Shown here: one piece after another, positions 35,218 to 47,668 of the stretch
Position numbering within the stretch: the first letter of the stretch is position 1
Layout: each line of letters opens with the position of its first letter
Assembly (NCBI GenBank): GCA_964017045.1
Contig: OZ024795.1
Location: 27,814,366 to 27,878,365, forward strand
DNA length: 64,000 nucleotides
Reading direction: 5' to 3'
DNA from: Omphiscola glabra
Taxonomy: Eukaryota > Mollusca > Gastropoda > Lymnaeidae
The notes under the pieces: model-generated
Seen by the model: the letters and a program-made list of their open reading frames with translations, nothing else
What the model was told of the DNA's origin: nothing
The model's database searches: none
Made by a program: the position numbers and the translations under genes

Positions 35218-37021
35218 GGCAAAGCATTGGAAATGACAAGTAATTAATATTTAAATACTTTTTTTTTGCAAATGTGAGGCCATGAAAACTTGTCTATTTT
35301 CGGTTAGTGGTAAAATTGAAAGTGCATATAATCTGTTCAATAAAGGCTCTGTAGCATAAACTGAATTCCTATATTTAAATCACGCCTCTGGTCTCCCGAG
35401 AGAACCCTAATTCAAGAGCAGATTTAAAAAGCACCGCTGCCGTTTATAAAAGTGTAATCTCAAGACTCCTTTTACAATTTCTGCCAACTTCATTTCCCTC
35501 TTGGAGACTTCCTTCTCGCTGACCTTTAATTAAAGTAGTTAATCTTCCCGAGACTGTGCTGAAAAGGGGGTGGGGGCTCGGTTTACTAACTGAGGGCACA
35601 CAGTCCGCTGATCAAAATTGAAAACATGTTGCAGCGGCGGCACGGCCAATGGTTTTACAAAGCTGAGGGCCCTCGCGCTAAGAGGTGATAACAATTTATT
35701 TTAAATTTAAAAAGCTACTAGTATCCAGGTTCCCGCCATTGCCCCATATCCATTAGCGACATATTGAAGCAGTAAGGAGTGAAAAATATTGACCTATTTA
35801 GCTAACGTATGTTCAATAGTTTTTATATTATTTGATAAGTTATGTTTCTTGAAGAAAATATAGGCATTTTGTTGATCATAATTTACTAGATAGAGCCGTC
35901 CAAACATTGGCGACAGAAATGCGTGAACTTCCCATCTACTAAAGTTATACTTGACAAAACATGAACTCAAGTAGCGCACATTTAAGAATTCCAATGTTTG
36001 CTAAACCCATTCTCCCCATGATACGTCACTGCACACTTTTTATTACACCCATGAACTATATTAAATATTCTGATGTCCCAACCACCATATAACCGAATAT
36101 TTTTACACCATACTTCAAATGAGACGATTTGATTTTCCGAAAAGAAAATATTACGCGCCAAACGCTGTTGCGCTATAAAAAATATATAATTTAGCGTATA
36201 GTTATCAGGAATTATATTTTGCGCGCTATTGAACTCATTATTGAACCATACTTTCTTTAAAAGATTTAGAATTATTTGTAATATACTCTCAATACCAATT
36301 ACGCTGATTAGGAAGCAGTCCACTAGGAAGCAGTCCACGAGTCACACCAGAAGCGTAATATATATAAGAGATATGCACAATAATGTTACTTGCACAATTA
36401 GTAAATTCAGATCAATATAAGAAAATGATGAGGTTACTCTATGAAGTGCTTAAAAATAATATCGGACGTAGTCCTGGTTGAGTGGGTGGGACTGGAGGAC
36501 AAATTGTGTAGGTGGAGGGGGTGGGGTTTGTAATGGTGGAGGAAGAGAGTGACAGGAGGTTGCCGTGGAGTATGGACTGAAAGATCGTAACATGTAGAGG
36601 ACACGGTTGGGAGACTGTTACAGAGAGGGCTGCAGGAAGGGTGACAAATGGTGTGTGTGCAGCCCTACACTTGAGAGGTGAAATTTATTTTGGAAAGATT
36701 TCTTGGTGAAGTACCAGTCGTTGTTAGATCATCTTATTTTAGAGTATGCCAAAGCTGTGGGTATTAGACTCGATTAGTCTCGATCTCTATACTGGCGGGA
36801 GGACAATTTAGTAGATAATTAAGTTGTATGCAATTGTGGAGAAGATGTATTCTCATAACTTTGTAAAGTGTCTATGGGCAGTATAACCTTGTTGAATGTA
36901 TGACAACAAAATAAATTCAGACAGATTAGCTGTAAGGTTATCTGCTACACCTATATCCAATAATTATTATTGTATTTTGCTGGAATACAGAAATCTTTAT
37001 AGCGATTCTCTGCATTTTTCG
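35218..37021. other. Low-copy AT-rich spacer
   Basis: A 118-codon frame on the minus strand (35982-36338) has no recognisable domain. A 15-bp duplication (GGAAGCAGTCCACTA) lies at about 36311-36340. Confidence 0.4.
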
Positions 37022-38135
37022 TCTCCACCAACCCACCATCAAGATTCTCTACACCATCACATTATCAAGATTCTCTCCACCATCATATCATCAAGATTCT
37101 CTCCCCATCACATCATCAAGATTCTCTGCCCATAACATCATCAAGATTCTCTCCCCATCACATCATCAAGATTCTTTTCCCATCCCATCATCAAGATTCT
37201 CTCCACCATCCCATCATCAAGATTCTCTCCACCATCACATCATCAAGATTATTTTCCCATCCCATTATCAAGATTCTCTCCCCATCCCATCATCAAGATT
37301 CTTTTCCCATCCCATCATCAAGATTCTCTCCACCATCCCATCATCAAGATTCTCTCCACCATCACATCATCAAGATTCTTTTCCCATCCCATTATCAAGA
37401 TTCTCTCCCCATCCCATCATCAAAATTCTTTTCCCATCCCATCATCATTATTCTCTCCACCATCCCATCATCAAGATTCTTTTCCCATCCCATCATCAAG
37501 ATTCTTTTCCCATCACATCATCAAAATTCTTTCCCCATCACATCATCAAGATTCTCTCCCCATCATATCATCAAGATTCTCTCCCCATCACATCATCAAG
37601 ATTCTCTCCCCATCACATCATCAAGATTCTCTCCCCATCACATCATCAAGATTCTTTTCCCATCCCATCATCAAGATTCTATCCATCATCCCATCATCAA
37701 GATTCTCTCCACCATCCCATCATCAAGATACTTTCCCCATCACATCATCAAGATTCTCTCCCCATCACATCATCAACATTCTCTCCCCATCACATCATCA
37801 AGATTCTCTCCACCATCACATCATCATTATTCTCTCCCCATCCCATCATCATTATTCTATCCATCATCAATATTCTATCCATCATCCTATCATCAAGATT
37901 CTCTCCATCATCTCATCATCAAGATTCTCTCCACCATCCCATCGTCAAGATTCTGTCCACCATCCCATCATCAAGATTCTCTCCACCATCCCATCATCAA
38001 GATTCTCTCCACCATCCCATCATCAAGATTCTCTCCACCATCCCATCATCAAGATTCTGTCCACCATCACATCATCAAGATTCTATCCATCATCCCATCA
38101 TCAAGATTCTATCCATCATCCCATCACCAAGATTC
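37022..38135. repeat. 25/26-bp minisatellite, about 44 copies
   Basis: The unit is TCTCTCCCCATCACATCATC plus AAGAT. Variants include CCACCATCCC and TTTTCCCATCCC, and they occur in blocks (an identical pattern appears near 37170 and 37300), indicating multi-unit duplications. The strand is almost pure pyrimidine plus A. Confidence 0.95.
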
Positions 38136-38589
38136 TTTTATACAACTTACGAATCATACTATTTTCCCAAAGAAATTATCAACTTAAATGACATTGCAAT
38201 TGGTTCGATAGCTTCATTAGATGAATAAAAATCAATTGTTATCATATGGTGTGCCATAGAAGATTTGATTACGAATGGCACCTCGTCTGTAATAAAGATC
38301 TGGCGAACAGTAATAAGTATATTTATATAAGTGAATTAGTAAATAAATAAATAATATATTTATAATTTACTTTAATTACTGAAAATGTTAGAGTGGGTCT
38401 GAGGAAGGTGTATCGCTTACGCTCTCTTAGTAAACACACCCCGCGTAACTCAAATTGTTATAATGTTGTTAAAACAAAGAGTTAAAATCGAATGGAATGG
38501 TTAGAAATGAAGGTAATGTTCGGATGGACATTATGAGAGGGTCTTGATAGAATTGAGGAGAGATGCAGGCTGAAAATCAGAAGAGTTTA

Positions 38590-38753
38590 CCGTATTTTAC
38601 GGACTATAAGACGCACTTTTTTCTTCGAAAAATTTATTCAAAAATTCAGGTGCGTCTTACACTCGAAATTAATATAAAAGGTAAAAAATTTTTTTTTTGA
38701 AACAAAAATTGATTAACAATTAGGGAGCTTCTTATAGTCAGTAAAATACGGTA
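38590..38753. mobile_element. 164-bp MITE with near-perfect 23-bp terminal inverted repeats
   Basis: The left end starts TACCGTATTTTACGGAC and the right end is its inverse (AGTAAAATACGGTA), with about 22 of 23 positions matching. The inner sequence AAGACGCAC is mirrored loosely by GTGCGTCTTA. A TA lies at each outer edge. It resembles the element at 48150-48465. It lies about 180 bp from the largest array in the window. Confidence 0.85.
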
Positions 38754-38936
38754 TGCGTGGAGCAATTCCATGATATTTTATTTTTATCTTATTGTAGGAT
38801 GTAGAACTACATTTGTTCCGCATTATCTGCAAATAATAAGCTCAAATAAAACAACAACAATCGCTCAACATTTTTTGCATTTTTAAAACGAAACAATAAA
38901 TAAATTAAATTTTTTCGAAGAATTAAGAACAATCCT

Positions 38937-40541
38937 AGCGCTGGGTCCAGACAGTGCGTCCAGTGCTGGGTCCAGACAGTGCGTCCAGTGCTGGGTCCAG
39001 ACAATGCGTCCAGTGCTGGGTCCAGACAATGCGTCCAGTGCTGGGTCCAGACAGTGCATCCAGTGCTGGGTCCAGACAGTGCGTCCAGTGCTGGGTCCAG
39101 ACAGTGCGTCCAGTGCTGGGTCCAGACAGTGCATCCAGTGCTGGGTCCAGACAGTGCGTCCAGTGCTGGGTCCAGACAATGCGTCCAGTGCTGGGTCCAG
39201 ACAGTGTATCCAGTGCTGGGTCCAGACAGTGCGTCCAGTGCTGGGTCCAGACAGTGCGTCCAGTGCTGGGTCCAGACAGTGCGTCCAGTGCTGGGTCCAG
39301 ACAGTGCGTCCAGTGCTGGGTCCAGACAGTGCGTCCAGTGCTGGGTCCAGACAGTGCGTCCAGTGCTGGGTCCAGACAGTGCGTCCAGTGCTGGGTCCAG
39401 ACAGTGCGTCCAGTGCTGGGTCCAGACAATGCGTCCAGTGCTGGGTCCAGACAGTGCGTCCAGTGCTGGGTCCAGACAGTGCATCCAGTGCTGGGTCCAG
39501 ACAGTGCGTCCAGTGCTGGGTCCAGACAATGCGTCCAGTGCTGGGTCCAGACAGTGCGTCCAGTGCTGGGTCCAGACAGTGCGTCCAGTGCTGGGTCCAG
39601 ACAATGCGTCCATTGCTGGGTCCAGACAATGCGTCCAGTGCTGGGTCCAGACAATGCGTCCAGTGCTGGGTCCAGACAATGCGTCCAGTGCTGGGTCCAG
39701 ACAGTGCGTCCAGTGCTGGGTCCAGACAATGCGTCCAGTGCTGGGTCCAGACAATGCGTCCAGTGCTGGGTCCAGACAGTGCGTCCAGTGCTGGGTCCAG
39801 ACAGTGCGTCCAGTGCTGGGTCCAGACAATGCGTCCAGTGCTGGGTCGAGACAGTGCGTCCAGTGCTGGGTCCAGACAATGCGTCCAGTGCTGGGTCCAG
39901 ACAATGCGTCCAGTGCTGGGTCCAGACAATGCGTCCAGTGCTGGGTCCAGACAATGCGTCCAGTGCTGGGTCCAGACAATGCGTCCAGTGCTGGGTCCAG
40001 ACAATGCGTCCAGTGCTGGGTCCAGACAGTGCGTCCAGCGCTGGGTCCAGACAATTCGTCCAGTGCTGGGTCCAGACAATGCATCCAGTGCTGGGTCCAG
40101 ATAGTGCGTCCAGTGCTGGGTCCAGATAGTGCGTCCAGTGCTGGGTCCAGACAATGCGTCCAGTGCTGGGTCCAGACAGTGCTTCCAGTGCTGGGTCCAG
40201 ACAATGCGTCCAGTGCTGGGTCCAGACAATGCGTCCAGTGCTGGGTCCAGACAGTGCGTCCAGTGCTGGGTCCAGACAATGCGTCCAGTGCTGGGTCCAG
40301 ACAGTGCGTCCAGTGCTGGGTCCAGACAATACGTCCAGTGCTGGGTCCAGACAATGCGTCCAGTGCTGGGTCCAGACAGTGCGTCCAGTGCTGGGTCCAG
40401 ACAGTGCGTCCAGTGCTGGGTCCAGACAATGCGTCCAGTGCTGGGTCCAGACAGTGCGTCCAGTGCTGGGTCCAGACAATGCGTCCAGTGCTGGGTCCAG
40501 ACAGTGCGTCCAGTGCTGGGTCCAGACAATGCGTCCAGTCC
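38937..40541. repeat. 25-bp minisatellite, about 64 copies
   Basis: The unit is CAGTGCTGGGTCCAGACAGT followed by GCGTC. The main variant is ACAATGC for ACAGTGC; rarer ones are GCATC, GTATC and AGATAGTGC. The length is constant over 1.6 kb. Neither strand of the standard unit contains a stop triplet, so all six frames are open for hundreds of codons. The AGATAGTGC variants near 40100-40130 create the TAG stops that end two plus-strand frames. It should not be annotated as a protein. Confidence 0.98.
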
Positions 40542-43402
40542 ATCAACTCCCTAAGTGAATTCAATCGCGTCCTCGAACAAGATAATCACAGGAATTTAAG
40601 AGAGTTAAATAGCCTTTAAAAAGTCCCACATATTTAGTGTTTAGAAACCAAGACTTATCCTCAGGTGAATATTATACACCGCGTAAGGTTCAATGACAAA
40701 TACCCACAAACCAAATAGTTATGAACTATCTATGTCATTTATAAATGATAAATCAACCATTTTTTAAAAATGTCATTTATAAAGTATTTAAAAAAAAACC
40801 AGGTGACAGCGACCTTGCATGGAAATGACGTAAATCAATAAGTGCTGTCTGAGATTTCAGGAGTCAGCCGACAGTTTGGAAGACGATCCTGACAGAGCGA
40901 GTCAACGATAATGACGTACGCACACACAATGGCGGGGAGAACCTGGCTTCCAATGTTGACATCACCCACGTCCCGACCAATGTGAATTAATGACATGCCG
41001 TCGAGTTGGACATCTACCACATGTATGCAGAGAATCGATAATTTTTCATTATCCTGAGTATCGACACTTTTATAGAAAAGCGAGTATCGACAATTTTACA
41101 TGTAACCGAGCCACGCTCTCCGGAATCGATTTTTCCATGGTGGATAAAGCGCAATCGCTTTTTACTAAATTTAGTGCTAATATTCCTGGTGTATCGTTAT
41201 AATAGTATTTTTTTAAATTTGCAAATATTTAAAGAATCGTATATTTGAGATAACTGAATCAATCTTTTGAAAGATAAAGTAAGTATCGCCTATTTTGGAA
41301 AGAGGATTCCAGGCCGTTTCTGGCCTATAGTTTAAACACGTCACATTTCTGGCCGATATCCCACTCATCAATGCACAATTAGACCTCATTCACATCATGG
41401 CATCGGGGCTTTGACGTCATGACCTGTCGCCTAAAGTGGGGGGCCAATGTTTGAGGCCTTCACCTCGTGAATCGCGTAATTTGAACAAAGATATGCCGAC
41501 CGCTGAGTTAAATAAGGGTTTTCCTCTCCCACCCTCTTCCACACCTTCCGCCCAGTTGCTGTTGGGAGCGCTTCCTGTTGAAATGTGTGACGTCATGTTG
41601 TCTATTTCTTCCGAATTTAAATAAATAAAAAAAATACTATTTCGCTAAATTTAAAATGTTTGCTATTAGCATATAAACAATTTCAAACTATATTTCATTC
41701 AAAAAGTAATCATAGCTTGTATCTCTTCATAACACTAACGTTGCATCCATTAAACTCGAAGAAGTCGCCGAGTTAAGGCAGGAATATCACTTCGGCCTAG
41801 AAACGTGTTCTAGTGTTTCAGCCCACTCGACTCTTTTTTGGTTTGTTTACAAACCATTTATACGCACACGGGCATTGCTCACCATTGTCCACACATGCAT
41901 TGCTCACCATCGCACAAACTAGCATTGAACACCACAACAAACACGAGTGTTGCGCACCATCTCAATGTTGCACGAGCTGTTCACACTATCAAAAAAGTCA
42001 CAGACTCTACCATTGTGCAATATCGCATCGCACTAATATTGCTGAACAAGAATGCACTGTTCTTATTAACATTAGTCTGGTATCAAATTCTTCTGAACTG
42101 AAATGCCATTAAGGATATTTATATTATCAAATCTACACGGTCTCCAGCCATTTTTTTTATCCCTAAGAAAAATAAATCCACTTCAAATAAAAGTAATCTA
42201 GGAAAGCAAGAAGACTGGAGCCGAATAAGCTAACCATACTCTCTGACCAGATGACAAACATGTAGATTATTCATTGAAAACACATCATTCGTAGAGAGCT
42301 TTCCTTTGTGACGTCAGTAGGTCCGAGCCCAATCTATATGCAAATTCTAGGGGCTGAGAAGCGAGGTGGTTGGGGTGGGGGTGTGGGGTGGGGAGTAAAA
42401 GGAAACAGCTTCAATCCTCCATTCAGAAATCCTGTAATTTTTTTTTTGTTGGCAGATTTGACTGAGTGAAGCTTGACATTCAAAGAACTTCTCAGTTCAC
42501 TTGCTTCTAAGAACTTTGTCAGCCCTAAATACACATTGTAAGGAACCGACATCAATTTACTACATTATATCGGGCAGCACTGGATCTACGAAAGTTCTAT
42601 AAACGAACACTCACGATGAATGAAAATCGAAATTGTAAAGCGACAATTTGAAATGTATCCAAAAAAAAATAAAAAAAATGATGATCCAAAATAGAAACAT
42701 GGAGAGTTACAACTAGAATCTCAAATAATATTTTTTAAAAAAATTGCATCGTTTTGGAATAATATGTATTCATTACGTGTTAAATAATTCATGCCTGCGA
42801 TAACGGATAAGGTGTTCACATCAGGTACGCTAATAAATACGTAATGGGGATTTTACCACACGGAATGGGAAGTCTTCTGAAAATCAGCCTAAGGACAATG
42901 CTATTTTCGGTTTTTGGAAAACTCTCTAACAGAATGCGTTTCCTAGATACTAGAATTAATTTATGACTACAACTTCAAACCCACAGTCCAAATGTTATCG
43001 TAACAAAGAACACACGTGTATAACACTCGTGTGTGAAACATTTTGACTATGAAACGAATATCTCTTATATATATTTTGCTTCTGGTGTGTCCTGCCTCCT
43101 TTTCAAACTGCCCTCCCCCTCAACTGCACCTGGTATGTCACGCGTGACGTGTGAACTCAGTAGAAACATTCCTTAGGGGGAGGCAACTATTATATTAATC
43201 AATTTTAAAAAAAACCCAAGGGTTAGGGTGTGGGACTGTGTGTAGGACGTTTATGTATATGCCGGCAGGTAAGGTGTAGGACCATTTCTTTAACTATACA
43301 GACCCGGTGCAAAACAGCTGTACCCGGTTTAGCCCTAGTTACCTAATATTTAGGGTTTATGTAATGTTCAAACGACATCAAATTTAACTTCAGGTCGATA
43401 TA
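40542..43402. other. Low-copy spacer, 2.9 kb, with clustered TGACGTCA sites
   Basis: This is the longest stretch without a clear array. TGACGTCA octamers occur at 41412-41419, 41588-41595 and 42309-42316. Around 41870-41990 a decayed repeat of GCATTGCTCACCAT-like words recurs. Frames up to 99 codons are unrecognised. Confidence 0.45.
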
Positions 43403-43410
43403 CTTGACGG

Positions 43411-43575
43411 CAGAGGCGTAGCTCAGGGGGGGATGGCAGATGTCCCTGGGCGCCAGCCTAATCAGGGGCGCCAGAATGTGCTTTGATATTATTTTAGAGT
43501 TGAAAAAAAAATGAAAAGGAGGCTCTCTAAAATGAATATTGTCCCTTGGCGCCAAACACTCTAGCTACGCCTCTG
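43411..43575. mobile_element. 165-bp hAT-type MITE
   Basis: Terminal inverted repeats CAGAGGCGTAGCT / AGCTACGCCTCTG match over 13 bp. They are flanked by a perfect 8-bp target duplication, CTTGACGG (43403-43410 and 43576-43583). There is no coding capacity. An 8-bp duplication with CAG...CTG ends is the hAT superfamily signature. Confidence 0.93.
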
Positions 43576-43802
43576 CTTGACGGTTTTTGAAACATATTTT
43601 TTCTATGGTAAAGTTGAAACAAATACATGTATATTGTGAGTATGTAAAGCAAAAAATTCACCTGTGTTATTAAAAATGTTAAACCTTTACCTAAAATTCA
43701 AATCACCTTATCCTCCATTTTGTCACAAGTGACGGGGCCGTATGTTGCTTGTGCGTGTTTTGGTCTGGATACCAGATTTGTAACTAACAAACTTTTTCGC
43801 TA

Positions 43803-44126
43803 CTGTGTATTTATGTACTTGTGTACTTGTGTATTTGTGTACTTGTGTACTTGTGTAATTGTGTATTTGTGCACTTGTGTATTTGTGTACTTGTGTATTT
43901 GTGTACTTGTGTATTTGTGTACTTGTGTATTTGTGTACTTGTGTATTTGTGTACTTGTGTATTTGTGTATTTGGGAACTTGTGTACTTGTGTATTTGTGT
44001 ACTTGTGTATTTGTGTACTTGTGTATTTGTGTACTTGTGTGTTTGTGTACTTGTGTATTTGTGTACTTGTGTATTTATGTACTTGTGTACTTGTGTATTT
44101 GTGTACTTGTGTATATGTGTACATGT
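43803..44126. repeat. 8-bp minisatellite, about 40 copies, partly dimeric
   Basis: GTGTACTT and GTGTATTT alternate over most of the array, giving a 16-bp period. Both strands are stop-free, producing frames rich in Val/Cys/Leu (plus) and Thr/Gln/His/Lys (minus) that are artefacts. Confidence 0.95.
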
Positions 44127-44434
44127 CATGACGTCGTTTTAAAATGTCTTAAAATAATTTGTTTAGCTGAAGGAAAGACGGCGGCGATTTTTATTATTTT
44201 TGTGCACTTGTTTTTTTTTTAAGACACGTTCAGAGGAAGAAATTGAGTAACACAGTTAGGGAAAATAATATACCTAATAATACATTTAATTCTTCCTAAT
44301 CTTTTATGAAGTCTGAAATTTTGAATCAATTTTTTTTAAACGCTAAATTGTCGAACTGAAACGGCTGGATGGTAAAGAATCAATTGTCACAGAGAAAAAA
44401 GAGTGGTGGTAGCAGCAAACTTGTTCAATCACAC

Positions 44435-45255
44435 TGAATAATAGCAACTCTGTCACATGAATAATAGCAACTCTGTCACATGAATAATAGCAACTCTGTC
44501 ACATGAATAATAGCAACTCTGTCACATGAATAATAGCAACTCTGTCACATGTATAATAGCAACTCTGTCACATGTATAATAGCAACTCTGTCACATGAAT
44601 AATAGCAACTCTGTCACATGAATAATAGCAACTCTGTCACATGTATAATAGCATCTCTGTCACATGTATAATAGCAACTCTGTCACACGTATAATAGCAA
44701 CTCTGTCACACGTATAATAGCAACTCTGTCATATATATAAAGCAACAATGTCCACAGTTATAATAGCAACTCTGTCATACGTGTAATAGCAAGTCTGTCA
44801 CATATATAATAGCAACTCTGTCACACTGAATAATATCAACCCTGTCACATATGTATTAGAAACTTTGTCACACGTATAATAGCATACCTGACACATATAT
44901 AATAGCATTACTGTCACACCGAATAATAGCAAATCTGTCACATATATAATATCAACTCTGTTATATATATATATAATAGCAACTATGTTAACAATATAAT
45001 CGCAACTCTGCCAAATACAAATAGCAACTGTGTCACATATAGAATTTCAACTCTGTCATATATATATATAATAGCAACTCTGACACGTAGATAATAGCAA
45101 CTTTGTCACATATATAATTGCAAAACTGTCACATGTATAATAGCAACTCTGTCACATATGTAATAGGAGCTCTGTGACATATATAATAGCAACTATGTCA
45201 CGTATATAACAGCAACTCTGTCAACAGTATACTAGCAACTCTGTCACATATATAC
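44435..45255. repeat. 23-bp minisatellite, about 35 copies, decaying to one side
   Basis: The unit is AATAATAGCAACTCTGTCAC plus ATG. Copies from 44435 to about 44720 are nearly identical. From 44730 onward they carry substitutions, indels and short TATATA insertions, with a marked left-to-right loss of identity. Confidence 0.94.
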
Positions 45256-46100
45256 GTGATATAAATGTCTGTCAGCAGGATGTCAGGTTGTCTTAAACAT
45301 TTCCATGTATGTACGCAATGTGATTGGATCTATCTTAGCAATAAAATAAATGATAATCAAAACTACAACAAAAAAAAATCCAAAAAAAAAAACTACAATT
45401 ACGTAGAAGGATGTAGAATAAAAATGTTAAAACTTTAATAGTTTTGTTTGAAGTCAGTCATAAATATATTGCGACTAAGCGACTTCCTAACCTCTACACT
45501 GTGTATTGATCATTTCTTCAAATCTAGTTCTTGGTAGTCGTAAAATTTATTGCAATTGATCAAATCACTTCATAACTGTATCGTCGCCTAGTGTCCCAGG
45601 GCCTGATTGTGCTACTCGCTCCGTCACTAGTCATCTCCGGAGATGAGACCAATTTAAGATTAAGAAATGATTGTTACGTTGAAGGCCAAACGCTCCTCGG
45701 ATCTCATTAGGACGTGTCAGGCACACACCTGTCTAATGGGATCTCAGTTTCCGCGCCACTTACTTCTAGTTCTTTAAAACACAGAATGACAGAAAAGCTT
45801 TCCGTTTTAATTTGAGGAGCGCTGAAATTGAAAAAGCTTCAGTCAATATTCAATCCTGGAATTGGTAATCGAGAAAAAATGTTGAGGCTACAGAGTTGAG
45901 TGAAGCACAGACCGGCTCAGTTCATCAAATGAGTGGTGCAACACTAAAGTGCATTCGCCATGTTTCGGGAAAACTCGGGAATGACAACGGTGATAAGGGC
46001 ATCAATGTCCATTAAACATTTCATTTAGAGATGTGGCAAAGTGCGTGACGGTAAATTCAATGTTCTAACAAAACAAGGTGATTTGACAAACGAAATGACT
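45256..46100. other. AT-rich spacer
   Basis: No array or recognisable exon was found. Confidence 0.4.
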
Positions 46101-46164
46101 GAACGATTTCAAGGCATAGTATCCAACTGATGAACTGTGACAGTCATTGCGACACGAAAATAAA

Positions 46165-46745
46165 AACACTAAACACTTTACATACTTAGGCAGCACCATT
46201 GACATAATGATGGATCCGACGTGGATATAAAGGCTAGACTTTGAAAGGCTAGATAAGAATTTGTGCAATTAAAGAAATTATGGGAGTCGAAGGAGCTGAA
46301 ACTGCAAAAACAAAGTCAGAGTCTTTAACACGAATGTCAAAACAGTCCTACTATATGGAGCAGAAACTTGGAGAACAACAGCGAGCATTACGCAGAAAGT
46401 GCAGACCTTCACAAACACTTGCCTTAGAAAGATCCGGAACATCAAATGGCCAAATACCATCACCAACAAAGATCTACCAGAAAGACTTGATGAAGACGTC
46501 ATAAGGAAAAGATGGAGGTGGATAAGGCATACTCTCCGACCCCCCCCCCCCCATATAGCATCACTAGACAATCCCTAACATGGAATTCACAGGGAAAAAG
46601 AAAGAGAAGAAGGCCAAAGAATACATGGAGACGCGAGCTAGAGGCAAACAAGCAAAGTATGGGATACACCAGCTAGAAGCAACTGGAAAGGAAAGCACTG
46701 AACCGTGATGAATGGAAGATTCTTGTGGACGGCCTTTGACCAAGA
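46165..46745 (+). pseudogene. RTE-like LINE reverse transcriptase C-terminal remnant
   Basis: Across several frames the plus strand reads FTYLGSTID, then VFNTNVKTVLLYGAETW, then TFTNTCLRKIRNIKWP, then RKRWRWIRHTLR, and a basic tail. This order (YLG strand, LLYG-x-ETW, C-L-R, RRWRWIGHTLR, GRP/TWRR region) is the known C-terminal half of RTE-type LINE proteins. Frameshifts are numerous, and a C13 run (46540-46552) follows the HTLR motif. The catalytic core is absent. It ends near an AGAAGAAG run. Confidence 0.75.
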
Positions 46746-47059
46746 CTGGGTAAAAAGGCATAAGAAGAAGCAGAAACGAGTGTTAACACAAAATAGTTCG
46801 TAGACATGCTTCTTTTATATCAATTCCATTCATTATCAACTGAATGTAATCAGTCAATACATACTCAAATATCAAATGACTGTAATCAGTCATCACATAA
46901 TCAATTCTCTTAGGACACATAGACGGAAACCTCAAAACAAAGCACCTTGGTTTTCAACAGTTTTCTTCTCTTCCTTTTTTTGGCGACACGGTTATTTGAT
47001 TTCGAGGCCCATTGCCGGGTCACGGCCCGAAATTTATGAGAACAGGTATCAGTCTAGAG

Positions 47060-47236
47060 CAGTGGTCGGCAAACTCATTATTCAAAAGAGCCGAACATCA
47101 GCAGATGGACGATTAAGATTTTTTTGAGAGACAAATTTCTTGTCAAGATCCCTGTTTTTCGGAGTCAAAACCGATTTGTGGCCGACTGGCCGAACCGCAC
47201 AGAGGTCGCTAAAGAGCCGCGATTTGCCGACCACTG
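47060..47236. mobile_element. 177-bp hAT-type MITE
   Basis: Perfect 14-bp terminal inverted repeats CAGTGGTCGGCAAA / TTTGCCGACCACTG, flanked by 8-bp duplications GTCTAGAG (47052-47059) and GTCTAAAG (47237-47244) that differ at one base. The interior includes AAAGAGCCG on both sides, extending weak symmetry. Non-coding. Confidence 0.92.
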
Positions 47237-47456
47237 GTCTAAAGTCAATAACATTAGCTTTGACGCAATTCATGACCATACAGATGACAGAATTACTTTT
47301 CCCATTTGGGAAGTAAGTGAACATTTAAAGGGAGAGCAAAGGGATCTATACACAATCTTTCCAGTTTACATGTATTATTTCCCTTGGTAAATGTGTTTTT
47401 TGGTTTAATATCAAAGTTCTGGAAATGAAAATGATACTCAATGGATGGAATGGATG

Positions 47457-47668
47457 AAACAAGAACTCAATACAGGAGCTTCTCATTCCTGGCCAAAGAC
47501 AACAAGGGACTGGAACAAGCTTCCAAAAGCAACAGTTGAGGTGACTACACTTGACACATTTGCGTCTATTGTCTCCTGTCTTCCAACCCCCAGTTCATAA
47601 CACCGTTGCTGAGTAGCCCTTGCAATCAGTGAAGAATATCCTTCAAAACATCGCGAACCTCTCTGAAA
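47457..47668 (+). pseudogene. LINE RT C-terminus and 3' UTR, truncated
   Basis: The plus strand reads TQYRS, then after a 1-bp frameshift (CTGGCCAAAG; the paralogue at 62.8 kb has CTGCCAAAG) PKTTRDWNKLPKATVE and LDTFASIVSCLPTPSS before a stop. The pattern FxPKTxxDWNxLPxxTVE...LDTF is the conserved end of many LINE RT proteins. The conserved 3' tail follows directly. Confidence 0.75.

Noticed and set aside
36896..37135. 79-codon frame
   Set aside because: Its second half is the start of the 25-bp minisatellite.
38807..40619. Six overlapping frames of up to 585 codons
   Set aside because: The 25-bp unit lacks stop triplets on both strands. Frames only extend briefly into flanking sequence and have no domain.
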